In this document: one piece after another, positions 9,207 through 18,677 of the stretch
Layout of the letters: every line of letters starts with the position of its first letter
Position numbering within the stretch: position 1 is the first letter of the stretch
Assembly (NCBI GenBank): GCA_003167215.1
Contig: PMTV01000027.1
Location: 1 to 49,681, forward strand
Origin: Acidobacteriota bacterium
GTDB taxonomy: Bacteria > Acidobacteriota > Terriglobia > Acidiferrales > UBA7541
Direction: 5' to 3'
Length of the DNA stretch: 49,681 nt
The notes under the pieces: generated by a model
What the model was told of the DNA's origin: nothing
The model's database searches: none
What the model saw: only the letters and a program-made list of their open reading frames with translations
Program-made: the position numbers and the translations under genes

Positions 9207-10646
9207 CTATTGTTGCACTGCGAATTCCGGATGCCGAGTGTGCCATTCGGTGGCATCTTCGTAAGTATGAGCGATCGCAAGCACACTGGCTTCCGCCCAA
9301 CGCGGCCCGATAAGCTGCAATCCTATGGGTAAGCCGCCGCGCGTGAATCCGCAAGGAATGGAAATGGCCGGATGACCTGTGAGGTTTGCGGGCCGGTTCA
9401 AACGCACAAGGGCTGAGCGCACTGATTCGTTTTCACCTGCGATTTCTGTTTCGTCCTCATCAATCCGCGGCGCGGCTATCGGAACTGTCGGCGCCAGAAT
9501 TGCATCCACCCGCTCGAACGCTGCTTCAAAATCGCTTTCCATTTGTCGCTTTACTTCAAATGCTCTAAGGTAATCCACTGCGCGCACTTGCGTTCCCATC
9601 TCGAGTCGGCTGCTCACATCCGCTCCGTATTCCGCGGCGCGCGCGGGAAAGAATCCCTGCGACTGATGGTAACGCGTGGCTTCGGACAACGCGATATTCG
9701 TGCTGGGCTCCAGGGAATCGCCAAGATGAGGAAGCGAGACGTCCTCGAACCGTGCGCCTGTCGAGACAAATACTTTTGCCGCAGCCTTAATCGCGCTCTG
9801 GACTTCCGCATCAACGCGCTCGAAGAAGTATTCTCTTGGCCATCCCAACCGGAATCGTTGCGAACGATCTCGCTTTAGTTTTCGAAAATCCGGAGGCGTT
9901 GTGGCCTTGGGATACTTGCCGGCAATTGCCTGCAGCATAATGCACGCATCAACGACATTTCGTGCAAGGGGCCCTGCATGATCCAAGCTCCCGGCCAGCG
10001 GAATCACGCCTGCAACACTTACAAGACCATACGTCGGCTTCAGCCCCACGATGCCGCACAGCGCCGCAGGGATACGAATGGATCCACCGGTATCGGTTCC
10101 CACAGACGCAAAACACATTCCCGTGGCAGTGGCCGCAGCCGAGCCGCCGCTTGAGCCGCCCGAAATACGGTCGAGCGCCCAGGGATTGTGCACTGCGCCG
10201 TAATGAGGATTCTGGTTTGAGATCCCGTAAGCAAATTCGTGCATGTTCGTCTTACCCAGCAGAATCGCGCCTGCACTAGCGAGCCGCGCGGCGACGTCGC
10301 TGTCTTCGTTCGGGATGAAATTGCCCAGAATTTTCGACCCAGCGGTCGTGCGGATACCGCGTGTCCAGAAATTATCTTTGAGCGAGACCGGAATGCCAAA
10401 AAGAGGGCTGGCTAGTTTCGCGCTTCCTCGGCGAGTCCGGATAAATTCGAGTTCGGCCGCTCGAGCTTTTTTCCGCGCACGATCCGCGAGCACAGTCAAA
10501 AAAGCGTTGATCGATGGGTTCAGCTGTTCGATGCGGGCGAGCGCCACATTCACCAGTTCTAGCGGAGAGATTTCCTTGCGCCTCAGCAAACGCGCAGCCT
10601 GTTGGATAGAAAGAAAAGCCAGCTCAGATTCCAGTCTTGAAATCAT
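9207..10646 (-). CDS. Amidase-signature family enzyme (GatA-like)
   Basis: This is a 479-residue protein. All three catalytic elements are present: Lys90 in IPVSLKDN, the cis-Ser in ISGGSSGGSA (about 165), and the nucleophile Ser189 in GTDTGGSIRIPAA. The length and overall pattern match GatA, the glutaminase subunit of tRNA amidotransferase, but also stand-alone amidases. There is no gatB or gatC next to it. Instead it starts 9 bases after the stop of lptD, with a GGGCGG stretch before the ATG. I therefore call it an amidase and leave the substrate open. A ring-opening or aryl amidase is as likely as a tRNA role. Confidence 0.88.
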   Translation of the reverse strand: MISRLESELAFLSIQQAARLLRRKEISPLELVNVALARIEQLNPSINAFLTVLADRARKKARAAELEFIRTRRGSAKLASPLFGIPVSLKDNFWTRGIRTTAGSKILGNFIPNEDSDVAARLASAGAILLGKTNMHEFAYGISNQNPHYGAVHNPWALDRISGGSSGGSAAATATGMCFASVGTDTGGSIRIPAALCGIVGLKPTYGLVSVAGVIPLAGSLDHAGPLARNVVDACIMLQAIAGKYPKATTPPDFRKLKRDRSQRFRLGWPREYFFERVDAEVQSAIKAAAKVFVSTGARFEDVSLPHLGDSLEPSTNIALSEATRYHQSQGFFPARAAEYGADVSSRLEMGTQVRAVDYLRAFEVKRQMESDFEAAFERVDAILAPTVPIAAPRIDEDETEIAGENESVRSALVRLNRPANLTGHPAISIPCGFTRGGLPIGLQLIGPRWAEASVLAIAHTYEDATEWHTRHPEFAVQQ

Positions 10647-10655
10647 ACCGCCCGC

Positions 10656-13049
10656 TTAGAAAATCTTCTCCGCGCGTCGCAGCGTTCCGGCAGAGCCAAT
10701 ATTAGCGATGCGAAACACCACGAGATACTGATTCTCATTGCGAATCGTACCGAACGAAAACCGGCGGTATTCGAAACCGAATCCACAACAAGAGCCGTTA
10801 TAACTGGCTTCCAGAATCTGGTTTTGGAAGGCTTGCTGCGTAAAGTCGTAGCTCAGGCCCGCCGTGGCATTGAACCCAACTCGCGTCAAATCGCCATACC
10901 CTACAAGCGCGCGTACTTGATTCGAGCGAGATTCAAAGACGAAATTCGGCGGATTCTCGTCAGTGGGCGTCGCAAGATTCGTCGTTGAAAAATGCGCGAG
11001 CGTCAGAAATGACTGCTTGTAAGGTTTGAGCTTCAGCAGCGTGCCAATAGCAGTCAGTTGGTTCCGTTTGGGATCAAAATTCAAAATGAATTCTGTGTCG
11101 AAGTGTTTGCCCGGCTCGATTCGCAGGTCGCTTACGATCGGGGAGAAGCGTCGCGGCGAATCAGCAAACGCAAACGGCGTAACTTCGTCTAGAGTCTGAA
11201 ATACATTTCGCTGGCCGTTAATCAGCGCTCCGCCGAATGTCGGATCGAAAAAATACTTTTGCACAAGACGCCAGCTCACCAGTTCTTCGGTATCGCCGCC
11301 CTCTTTGTGACGATACAGCCGCTGTGTGATTCCATATTCGATTTCGTTGGTGTCGGTCAGCGTTTCGTCTTCATCAAAACGGATGATGCGAGTGAAATTG
11401 TTTACGCCGTTTACGTAGTTGTAGACGATATCAGGTTCGATCACGTGTTTCCATTTCGTGCCGGACTCGCCCCAGACTCGGTCAAATGACGGCGGACGAA
11501 TATCCATTGAGAATTCTTCCGTCGTTCGAAAAAATCCTCTGTCAACGAATGAACCGTTGTCCACTCGGCCGCCATAATAAGTTGACCTCAGCGTGAAGGT
11601 CGGCGTCAAATCCAGCCAAGGACCGAAGTGAAGGGGCATCGTCACACTCGGCGCCAATTCGCTTCGACCAACAAAATTCGGCGTATCCAGCGGCGTTGCT
11701 TCCACAGTATCGCTACGATGCGCCGCATCCGAGAAGCCTTCGAATGAAAAATAAATAGGAAGCTGGTGAAAAGGCGCCTGGTCAACTGAACTGAAGCGCA
11801 CCTCCGGGGCCGTCCGCAATGACACATAGGTGTCCGGCGAAGCGCTCAAATAGTTCTGGTAGCTAAGCGCTGCGAAATTCAGACTGAACCCGCGGAAGTT
11901 ATTCGTAAGAAAGGCGGAGTTGCGCACCTCCGAATTCACCGCTTGCGTAAATGTCTCACTCCAGGCCAGCCGGTAGGTTAGCGAAGTCAAGTTGTCTAAA
12001 TCGGCCACCGCACGCCAGCCATCCGGAAGCAGGGCGGTAAAGAGCAACCGCGCTTCGTGCCCGCCTTGGTTGATCGCTGGAACGGGAGGCTGTCCCGGCA
12101 CCTGCGGCTGTTCTAAGCCGCGATCTATAACCCCGGTGTAGGTTGCGTCGAGTTTCGCATTTTCCCACGGACGCATGCGCAGTTCCGCTCTCTGGCTCCA
12201 GCCTCTTCTGCTGTAATAATTGCCGCCAATGGTTGCGTCCATCCAATCTGTGGGCGCCCAGTAATACGATTCACCCAAAATGTATCCCTTATTCGAACTG
12301 TCGCCGATGTTCGGAATCATGAATCCGGATTCTCGCTCTTTCCCCGCGGGAAAGGTCGCGTACGGAAGATACAGAACGGGAACAGAAAAGATTCGAAAGT
12401 CGCCGTTCTCCAGATGCACTGACTTCTGCAAATAAACGGTAGCCTCCGGAGCATAAAATTTCCAGGTAGGCCGATCCGGATCGCACACAGTCATCCACGC
12501 TTTCTTAATATGATATGTATGCTCGTCTAGCCGCTCCGCCTCATCCGCCTCAAAGTAGAGCGGGTTGGGGCTAACAAGCAGAGTTGGTGTTGGGTGCCGC
12601 TCAATCGAAAACGTGGCGCGCACATGAAAAAACGTCCCGTGGCCGGTGCGCACTTCATAGTGCGCTTCGTCTGCTTCCACGTGTTGCGTCATGTAGTCAA
12701 GCTGGACATGGCCGCGCGCTATCACCACGTAGGTATCTTCGTTGTACTCCACATGGTCCGCGCGCAACCGCGTGTTCTCATAACGCACATCCACATTTCC
12801 ATCTGCGTAATAGATATTCCCCACTTGCCGCTGTTGATCTGCTTCAAGCGTCGCCGTCTGATCGCTGTTCGTTGGGCCCCCCGGCGCAGTCTTTGCAAGG
12901 CGGGGTGACTGTTTTGTCGAAGGATTCTGCGGCAGAGTTTTTGTGGCGTCTTGCGCATCTGTAAAGCGTGGACTCACAAAAAAAATCACGAACAAAGCGA
13001 AAAGAGGACGCAGCCTGCGGAGAGTTAGCTTGCTTTTGGCGTCAGGCAT
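10656..13049 (-). CDS. lptD: LPS-assembly outer-membrane protein LptD
   Basis: This is a 797-residue protein with a signal segment at about 12-32. It is followed by an OstA-type beta-jellyroll domain (about 70-200: LEADQQRQVGNIYYADGNVD and a repeat around RARGHVQLDYM-like text) and a large beta-barrel to the end. The motif VPVLYLPYATFP followed by ESGFMIPNIG is characteristic of the LptD barrel entry. The protein ends in a beta-strand region near the C-terminus. LptD inserts lipopolysaccharide into the outer leaflet, so the host has an LPS-bearing outer membrane. It lacks the dense cysteine pattern of the E. coli protein. The start ATG has no obvious ribosome site. The amidase follows 9 bases downstream, which suggests cotranscription. 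Confidence 0.93.
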   Translation of the reverse strand: MPDAKSKLTLRRLRPLFALFVIFFVSPRFTDAQDATKTLPQNPSTKQSPRLAKTAPGGPTNSDQTATLEADQQRQVGNIYYADGNVDVRYENTRLRADHVEYNEDTYVVIARGHVQLDYMTQHVEADEAHYEVRTGHGTFFHVRATFSIERHPTPTLLVSPNPLYFEADEAERLDEHTYHIKKAWMTVCDPDRPTWKFYAPEATVYLQKSVHLENGDFRIFSVPVLYLPYATFPAGKERESGFMIPNIGDSSNKGYILGESYYWAPTDWMDATIGGNYYSRRGWSQRAELRMRPWENAKLDATYTGVIDRGLEQPQVPGQPPVPAINQGGHEARLLFTALLPDGWRAVADLDNLTSLTYRLAWSETFTQAVNSEVRNSAFLTNNFRGFSLNFAALSYQNYLSASPDTYVSLRTAPEVRFSSVDQAPFHQLPIYFSFEGFSDAAHRSDTVEATPLDTPNFVGRSELAPSVTMPLHFGPWLDLTPTFTLRSTYYGGRVDNGSFVDRGFFRTTEEFSMDIRPPSFDRVWGESGTKWKHVIEPDIVYNYVNGVNNFTRIIRFDEDETLTDTNEIEYGITQRLYRHKEGGDTEELVSWRLVQKYFFDPTFGGALINGQRNVFQTLDEVTPFAFADSPRRFSPIVSDLRIEPGKHFDTEFILNFDPKRNQLTAIGTLLKLKPYKQSFLTLAHFSTTNLATPTDENPPNFVFESRSNQVRALVGYGDLTRVGFNATAGLSYDFTQQAFQNQILEASYNGSCCGFGFEYRRFSFGTIRNENQYLVVFRIANIGSAGTLRRAEKIF

Positions 13050-13295
13050 CAGCGGAAGTGCCGAAATTAACCTTTGCGAAACAAAAAAAGGAAAGTTGAG
13101 ACTAACATGCGCTTCTCATAGCCGCAATCGCGCCAACGGACCGGGTGTGCCAACCTCTACTGAGAAGAACTAGCACCCGCGCGGGTTGCCTAATAAGCTA
13201 CACTCACTTCTCTCCAGGTTCGGTTGCGTGGCCCATGGTCGTGCTAACATACGAGCCGTTCCGCCACTGGAGCTTCCGCAGCGCAAAACGGACCA

Positions 13296-14234
13296 GTGAT
13301 AAGAATATGCACGGAGTGTGGCGCCCTCTTGCTCGAGGACGCCGATAATTGTTCTTTTTGTGACGCACCTCTAGTCGAAAGCGGCGAAAACCTGGAACCG
13401 GTAGCCGTCGGCGCCGCTTCGCCCGCTATCGGCGCTTCCTCGCAGGCATCTTTTGGTGGTGCGCAATCGGTCGAGCCGGAATGGCGTCGCGAGGTCTCCC
13501 GGCGTCTTGAAGACTATCGCGCGCGCCGCCGGCATCTCCGTCCCGATGATTCGCAGTCAGGCCTTCCCTTTTCTCGCCAGTCCAAAATCGACGAGGAAGA
13601 GGCTGCTCGGGAGCGCCAGCGAGAGGCCGAGAGGCAGCGCCAGGCAGAACGCCCGCGCGCCCGCCCGATCCAACGCCAAACCGAGCGAGTCGAAATCTGC
13701 ATTCAGCCCGAGCTGGACTTCTCAAATGCTCCGCACGACCGCGCGCACCCTCAAACGGCTCTGGTGCCCGTAGCGAATCTCACCGAGCGCCGCAAAGCCG
13801 GCTCGCTCGACGCTCTATTTCTAGGCCTAACCTATGCGGGATTCCTCGGGCTGTTCCACTCGCTAGGGGGCCAGCTCCTGGCCGAAAAAGCGGACGCCAT
13901 CGTCTATCTCGCGGCGTTCTTTCTCTTCTATGCGGTTTATTTCTTTCTCTTCACCACTTGCGCGGAGGCTACGCCCGGCATGCAGCTCCGGTGCCTTACA
14001 ACCGTACGCCTCGATGGCACCGTGCCCGATACGCGCCAACTGCTGTGGCGCAGCTTCGGGTACGTCCTTGCGGGCGCGACCCTGATGCTCGGCTTCTTGT
14101 GGGCTTTGTGGGACGAAGATCGCTTCACATGGCAGGACCGGATCTCGCAGACTTACATTACCGCCGCGATGCCGTTGATCGAGCAGGATGCGCTCGAACT
14201 CCCCGCCGGCCGTCATTCCTTCGCACGCAAGTAA
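13296..14234 (+). CDS. RDD-family membrane protein with N-terminal zinc ribbon
   Basis: This is a 312-residue protein starting at a GTG. Residues 1-25 form a zinc ribbon (Cys5, Cys8, Cys19, Cys22 in CTECG and CSFCD). About 30-165 is a low-complexity linker rich in Arg, Glu and Gln, partly helical (EEEAARERQREAERQRQAE). From about 168 an RDD domain follows: GSLDALFLGLTY, three hydrophobic helices, the motif ATPGMQLRCL and a terminal WQDRISQTYI. RDD proteins are inner-membrane proteins of mostly unknown function; some have been linked to ion exchange. The linker probably reaches into the cytoplasm. It is transcribed away from lptD and towards the Oar-like gene, with a shared terminator downstream. 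Confidence 0.8.
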   Translation: MIRICTECGALLLEDADNCSFCDAPLVESGENLEPVAVGAASPAIGASSQASFGGAQSVEPEWRREVSRRLEDYRARRRHLRPDDSQSGLPFSRQSKIDEEEAARERQREAERQRQAERPRARPIQRQTERVEICIQPELDFSNAPHDRAHPQTALVPVANLTERRKAGSLDALFLGLTYAGFLGLFHSLGGQLLAEKADAIVYLAAFFLFYAVYFFLFTTCAEATPGMQLRCLTTVRLDGTVPDTRQLLWRSFGYVLAGATLMLGFLWALWDEDRFTWQDRISQTYITAAMPLIEQDALELPAGRHSFARK

Positions 14235-14339
14235 GTAGGCACCACACCGAGGGAAGTGAGCGGACTTGTTATATCAAGCAGCGATCCGTTCGAGGAAGAT
14301 CACGGCCTGAAAAGTCTTCTGAGATGTCTTTAGATAGAA

Positions 14340-14376
14340 AAAGCCAGAAAGCCCCTAGTGCGGGCTTTCTGGCTTT
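14340..14376. terminator. Bidirectional intrinsic terminator between the RDD and Oar-like genes
   Basis: There is a perfect 15-bp inverted repeat, AAAGCCAGAAAGCCC with a 7-base loop and its complement, ending in T on one strand and, by symmetry, in T on the other. It lies 106 bases after the RDD stop and 59 bases after the stop of the convergent receptor gene, so it can end transcription from both sides. Confidence 0.85.
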
Positions 14377-14434
14377 AGAAGTTAAGGGACCTGCCTAACG
14401 CCCTAGCAGCAGATCAGAAGTTAGAAATCGACCC

Positions 14435-17400
14435 TTACCAGTTGACCTTTGCGCCAAAGAGAACTGACCGCCTCGTGCTTGGGAATAGGCTCGGGTTCCC
14501 AAAGCCGGTCTCGAAGCTGGAAAAACCCGCGTCGTCGATAAAGGGATCAACGCTGGAGTAATTGTTATGGTTGAAAGCGTTGAGCATCGTCGTGCGGAAC
14601 TGAACGTTTGAACGCTCGTTGATTTTGAACGATTTGACTATCCCGATGTTGGAAATATTCGTTTTGGCGTCCTTCAAAGTGTTCCGTCCCACGTTGCCGA
14701 AGGGCGTGCCAAATATTTGCTGCGATTCCCCGCCATTTGTGATGAAGCGAACCTGCTTGTTCGTTACCTGCGTCGCGGTGCCGCCGCCGGTCTGGTTCAT
14801 GACGTTATAGCTAATTAGCGTATTGGCTGGCAGTAAGCAAGCGGGGATAACAGGAGCAGGAGGCGGGGCTTGGAAGAGCGCGCACCCGTCTGCGGCATAA
14901 ATTCCCACTTGCCCCACTGGCGCGCTCGAGCTTCCCAGGAATGGCCGTGCGGTTTCGTACGTGCCGATAAAAGCGTTGTCAAATGACACGTCGCCGCCTA
15001 CTCCGCCGCTGAAATAGCTCGAGAAGTCTTGGACGGCAGTGTAGGGCTGGCCGGAGGAGAGGATGTAGTTGGCCGAAAAAGCCCACCCGCCGAGCAGGTG
15101 TCCCACCACTCCGGACTGCGAGCGGTAGAACGGAAGCTGCTCATAAACGTTCAAAGTGAAGGCTTGCGGAATGTTCAATCCGGATAATCCGTTCTCGGCG
15201 GACGTGAAGTTGAGAGGATTTTGCGAGAACGCCAAGGTAGTCGCTCCGCCAAAGGTGCTGAATATTTCACTGGCGTTGTCGGTCGTCTTGCTCCAGGTAT
15301 AGTTGGCCGTCATGGTCAGTTGTTTGTAGAGATTCGTTGCGCGAAACTGAACTTGCAACCCATTGTAATCGGAATACGCGGTGTTGGTCCGCTCCCGCAG
15401 AACGCCCTCATTGCAATTCACGCGTCCTATTGCATTCGGCACAACCGCATCCGCCGCAGGGCAAGGCGTTACGTTAGCGGGCAGAGCGCTCGGGAACACT
15501 GCCGCAGTGTCCGCAATGAAAGGATTTGCGTTGATGGATTGGAACAGATTTCCGCCGTGGTTTCCGACGTAGCGAGCCTCGACGGCGGTCGCGTTCGAAA
15601 TCTGCCTCTGGACTCCGAGAGACCAGCTTTGAACCATATCCGGACCAAAATGCGGTGTGACAGTTGTTTGGTCAAAGTCCCGCGGGTCGGCGACCCCGGT
15701 TACAAGAGACGGAGCAAGCAGCGAGCGCACGGCTGGTCCGTTGGGAACTGCAGGCAGCGAATTGGTAACGTCACCGCTAATAGGATCTACCGTCAGACCT
15801 ACCGTCTGCGCGAGCACGACAGGCGCTGAAGTTGAGATGTTGAGGTAGATGTTGTACACCGGCGGATCGTACGACAGTCTGTACCCACCCCGAACCACTG
15901 TCTTCCCGTTCCCACCCGTCAGCCAGTTATCCATGCTCGGGCTCCAGGCGAACCCAACGCTGGGACCCCAGCTATTCTTGGGAGCTGGAATTTCAGGAAA
16001 CGTGGTAACCGATGTTGGCAGGGCGGGATTCCATAGTGGTATCTTTAGGCTGTCGACAGTTTCATTGTGGAAGAGATTCGCCGGCTGGCCATAGTAAGAC
16101 CAAGTCAGACCGAGATTCAACGTCAAGTTCGGCCTCAACTTGTAATCGTTCTGGACGTACAGGAATGTGTCCTTTTCGCTGAAGTCGATTCTGGGGTTTC
16201 CGTCCGAAACATTAATGTGGTTTGGAACGTTACACGCGAACGCCGAAAGCGCATCCAAGAATCCACCCGGCGCGACCGTGCAATCCGGGGTGACTACGTT
16301 TGTCGCGCCGGTATTGGTAAACGCCGCAAAGTTGTACGTGCCGTTATAGTTCGGAAGGAATACGTTGGGAGACTTCTGGTAGGTGAAATTCACACCTGCT
16401 TTCCACTGGCTCTTCCCGTGGACGTAACTCCACTGGTCCTGAACCTGATAGTTATTCACAATGCGGCCCTGTGGCGCGTTGTCGGCCGGTCCAAAGCCAA
16501 GAATGGATGGTCCTCCCGAGTTCGTAATTCCGATACTTGCCAGTGCGTTTTCAATATTGCCCTGAACCGGGACCGTGTTCCCGATCGAATTGCCGCCAAA
16601 TTCGGTGTTCTGCCGGCCATAAGACAGCCGAAGCTCGTTCGTCATAGACGGCGAAATCGTGTGAGTCCAGCCAATCAGCCCGGTTTGGCTGCGGCTCGGA
16701 ACTGATGCCGGATAACCCGCTGCTGCTGTCCCGAATGGGTCGCCGTCAATGGAATTTGCATAGTTGTAGATATAGCGCAGGTACACTCTGTCCTTTGAAT
16801 ATTGGAAATCGGAGCGGCCGATGAAATCGTATTCGTGAAAGGGAGTGCCTAGAGTCCTCTGGACGCCGTTGAATTCCACAACACACGACGGGTTGGTGCT
16901 GGAGCCGATAAGTGTGAGGTCCTGCGCCGTACCAAGGGGCGTCGGGTTCCCTGCTCCTATTCCATAGGGTCCAAAGGTCCGCAACGCCGCTACGCTGGCG
17001 CTATTCGGATAGCAAGCCGCCAACTCCCCCAAGCCAACGGGCGTGGGAGTCAAGGAGCCGCTTTGGAACACCGAATTCGACTCGATAATCTGCGTGTCAA
17101 ACCCGCCAAAAACGAAGACGTGGTCTTTCACCACGGGACCGCCGATTGTCGTACTGGCAAACACATTGTTGAACCAAGGTGGTTCCGTTAGGTCGTTGAA
17201 TGGTTCCTTCTGTGTATTCTCCAGGCTGGTCAGGACTGAGTTGCCTTCGGCTCCGTTGATATTGCCGTGCCAGTTGTTAGTGCCCGATGGAGTCACCAGG
17301 TTGACCACGGAACCGGAGTTGCGTCCATACTCAGCACCGAAGTTGTTGGTTGTAACCTGGTATTCCTGAACGAAGTCAGGGTTTGAAAGGAACAGCGAGG

Positions 17401-18055
17401 GTCCGGCAACCGAGTTGTCGTTGTTATTCTGACCGTCGATTTGTTGGTCGTTATTCCGGCCGCGAATACCGTCCACCGAAAACCCCACTCCGTTAGAATT
17501 CGAAAAAGTGTTGTCGCGCGTCATATTGACGCCGGGAATTTGCAGGGCGAGGAAATCCATTCCCTCGTTCTCCTGCAAACCAGCAAAACTCGTGATCTGT
17601 TGCGTGGTGAACGTGGTAGAGACCTGGGCCTCAGTTGTTTCCAGCAAGGGGGGAGCTTCAGTGACTTCCACGGTGACAGTGGAAGCGCCGATGGCCAATT
17701 TGATCAATCCTACGCCCTGGTCCGTGCCAGCTGCTACCTCGACGTTATTCACCACGTACTTGCTGAAACTCGGCTTCGTAAACTCCAAGCTGTACGTTCC
17801 GATCTGCAACTCCGAGACCCGGAATAATCCGGCACCGTCCGTTGAAGTGGTTGCAACGGACCCCGTTCCGGTATTGATGACCCGGACTTGCACGCCAGGG
17901 ACGACCGCGCCTGATGCGTCGATCGTGGTACCCGATATGGACCCGCTGGACACTTGCGCACGGGTTGGAGCTCCCGTCAGAAGAATCAGCGCCAAAACGG
18001 CCAGAGTACCCCACACACCTAGGCGTGCTGCGCGACTTAAAGAGAATGTGTTCAC
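14435..18055 (-). CDS. Oar-like TonB-dependent outer-membrane receptor with carboxypeptidase-regulatory domain
   Basis: This is a 1206-residue protein. I chose the GTG at 18055, preceded by AGGGGGAG, because it opens directly into a signal peptide (VNTFSLSRAARLGVW... to APTRAQ). The frame continues 48 codons upstream, but with no signal-like sequence. Residues about 35-120 form a carboxypeptidase-regulatory (Ig-like) domain (GSISGTTIDASGAVVPGVQV). Then come a plug-like region (NGVGFSVDGIRGRNNDQQIDG) and a very long barrel ending in an aromatic residue (GAKVNW), as outer-membrane proteins do. This architecture is greatly expanded in Acidobacteria and is thought to import oligosaccharides or peptides. 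Its substrate is unknown. No TonB/ExbB genes are in the window. Confidence 0.9.
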   Translation of the reverse strand: MNTFSLSRAARLGVWGTLAVLALILLTGAPTRAQVSSGSISGTTIDASGAVVPGVQVRVINTGTGSVATTSTDGAGLFRVSELQIGTYSLEFTKPSFSKYVVNNVEVAAGTDQGVGLIKLAIGASTVTVEVTEAPPLLETTEAQVSTTFTTQQITSFAGLQENEGMDFLALQIPGVNMTRDNTFSNSNGVGFSVDGIRGRNNDQQIDGQNNNDNSVAGPSLFLSNPDFVQEYQVTTNNFGAEYGRNSGSVVNLVTPSGTNNWHGNINGAEGNSVLTSLENTQKEPFNDLTEPPWFNNVFASTTIGGPVVKDHVFVFGGFDTQIIESNSVFQSGSLTPTPVGLGELAACYPNSASVAALRTFGPYGIGAGNPTPLGTAQDLTLIGSSTNPSCVVEFNGVQRTLGTPFHEYDFIGRSDFQYSKDRVYLRYIYNYANSIDGDPFGTAAAGYPASVPSRSQTGLIGWTHTISPSMTNELRLSYGRQNTEFGGNSIGNTVPVQGNIENALASIGITNSGGPSILGFGPADNAPQGRIVNNYQVQDQWSYVHGKSQWKAGVNFTYQKSPNVFLPNYNGTYNFAAFTNTGATNVVTPDCTVAPGGFLDALSAFACNVPNHINVSDGNPRIDFSEKDTFLYVQNDYKLRPNLTLNLGLTWSYYGQPANLFHNETVDSLKIPLWNPALPTSVTTFPEIPAPKNSWGPSVGFAWSPSMDNWLTGGNGKTVVRGGYRLSYDPPVYNIYLNISTSAPVVLAQTVGLTVDPISGDVTNSLPAVPNGPAVRSLLAPSLVTGVADPRDFDQTTVTPHFGPDMVQSWSLGVQRQISNATAVEARYVGNHGGNLFQSINANPFIADTAAVFPSALPANVTPCPAADAVVPNAIGRVNCNEGVLRERTNTAYSDYNGLQVQFRATNLYKQLTMTANYTWSKTTDNASEIFSTFGGATTLAFSQNPLNFTSAENGLSGLNIPQAFTLNVYEQLPFYRSQSGVVGHLLGGWAFSANYILSSGQPYTAVQDFSSYFSGGVGGDVSFDNAFIGTYETARPFLGSSSAPVGQVGIYAADGCALFQAPPPAPVIPACLLPANTLISYNVMNQTGGGTATQVTNKQVRFITNGGESQQIFGTPFGNVGRNTLKDAKTNISNIGIVKSFKINERSNVQFRTTMLNAFNHNNYSSVDPFIDDAGFSSFETGFGNPSLFPSTRRSVLFGAKVNW

Positions 18056-18218
18056 GGACTCCCCCTTTTCAATTTTCCTTTGAGTTCTGCTGAGCGCTGG
18101 CAAGAGATCGAAATTTCGAGAAACTACGGCAGGTTGGTCTTGGATTGAATTCAGACAGGAACGGTCAAATGAAATACGTCGCACGTTATAGTCCCCCACC
18201 CCGAGGAAACTTTAGTGC

Positions 18219-18237
18219 AAACTAGGATTTCTAGTTT
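18219..18237. promoter_or_regulatory. Palindromic operator-like site AAACTAG-N5-CTAGTTT
   Basis: Perfect 7-bp arms are separated by GATTT. The site lies downstream of the best minus-strand promoter candidate, inside the receptor leader, where a bound repressor could block transcription. It could alternatively be a small hairpin in the RNA. The regulator is unknown. Confidence 0.4.
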
Positions 18238-18273
18238 TCTAACAGACAGTCGCTAACCGAAATCTATGCACGC

Positions 18274-18302
18274 TATATACCAGTATTGGAACGAATCGAC
18301 AA
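18274..18302 (-). promoter_or_regulatory. Promoter candidate for the Oar-like receptor
   Basis: On the minus strand TTGTCG (18302-18297), a 17-base spacer ending in TGG, and TATATA (18279-18274) form a sigma-70-like promoter with an extended -10. The start would be near 18267, giving a leader of about 210 bases. A second option is TGG-TATAGT near 18388-18396. Confidence 0.45.
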
Positions 18303-18570
18303 GCACGAAATTTTATTGAAAAAAAAGACGTTACCTCTAGCACACAAAACCATCAAACGCGTGGAATATTATAAAATGTAACAGCACTATACCAGTTTCG
18401 GTAGTCAGGGTGATTGTCGAGTATTTCAACTTATTTCGTCGCCGAATTTATACCGGAGATTCATTCTCTTGATCGGTTGAACGCTGTTTTCATCCTCTCC
18501 GACGGGAAAGACTGCGGTGTCATCAAAATACACTCGGGTGGATTCAAGCGAAGCGAAACTGAAGGTCGAA

Positions 18571-18579
18571 TGGTATAAT
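18571..18579 (+). promoter_or_regulatory. Extended -10 promoter for the S41/deacetylase unit
   Basis: The plus strand has TGG-TATAAT, a perfect extended -10 element, 99 bases before the ATG of the S41-like gene. No good -35 is present, which is normal for this promoter class. Transcription would start at about 18586. Confidence 0.6.
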
Positions 18580-18677
18580 CAATGTTTGCGATCGTCGCCA
18601 CCCGAAGCAAACCTGTGCAGCACGCCCGCGTCTAACCGGGGGTACTGCAAAACCGGGGCGGAGAAAAGGAAAAGCGC

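Larger units (their letters stand above)
18056..18677. other. Long divergent regulatory region between the Oar-like and S41 genes
   Basis: These 622 bases are AT-richer than their surroundings and have no supportable gene. The hexamer GGTATA occurs four times: three on the minus strand (complement at 18276-18281, 18388-18393 and 18449-18454) and once on the plus strand (18573-18578). Most copies look like extended -10 elements. A 19-bp inverted repeat lies at 18219-18237. The leader of the receptor gene is therefore long (over 200 bases) whichever promoter is used. Confidence 0.6.

Noticed and set aside
13050-13295. Search for promoters between lptD and the RDD gene
   Set aside because: Only partial hexamers with wrong spacing (for example TTGCGT and TAACAT 15 bases apart); nothing I could support.
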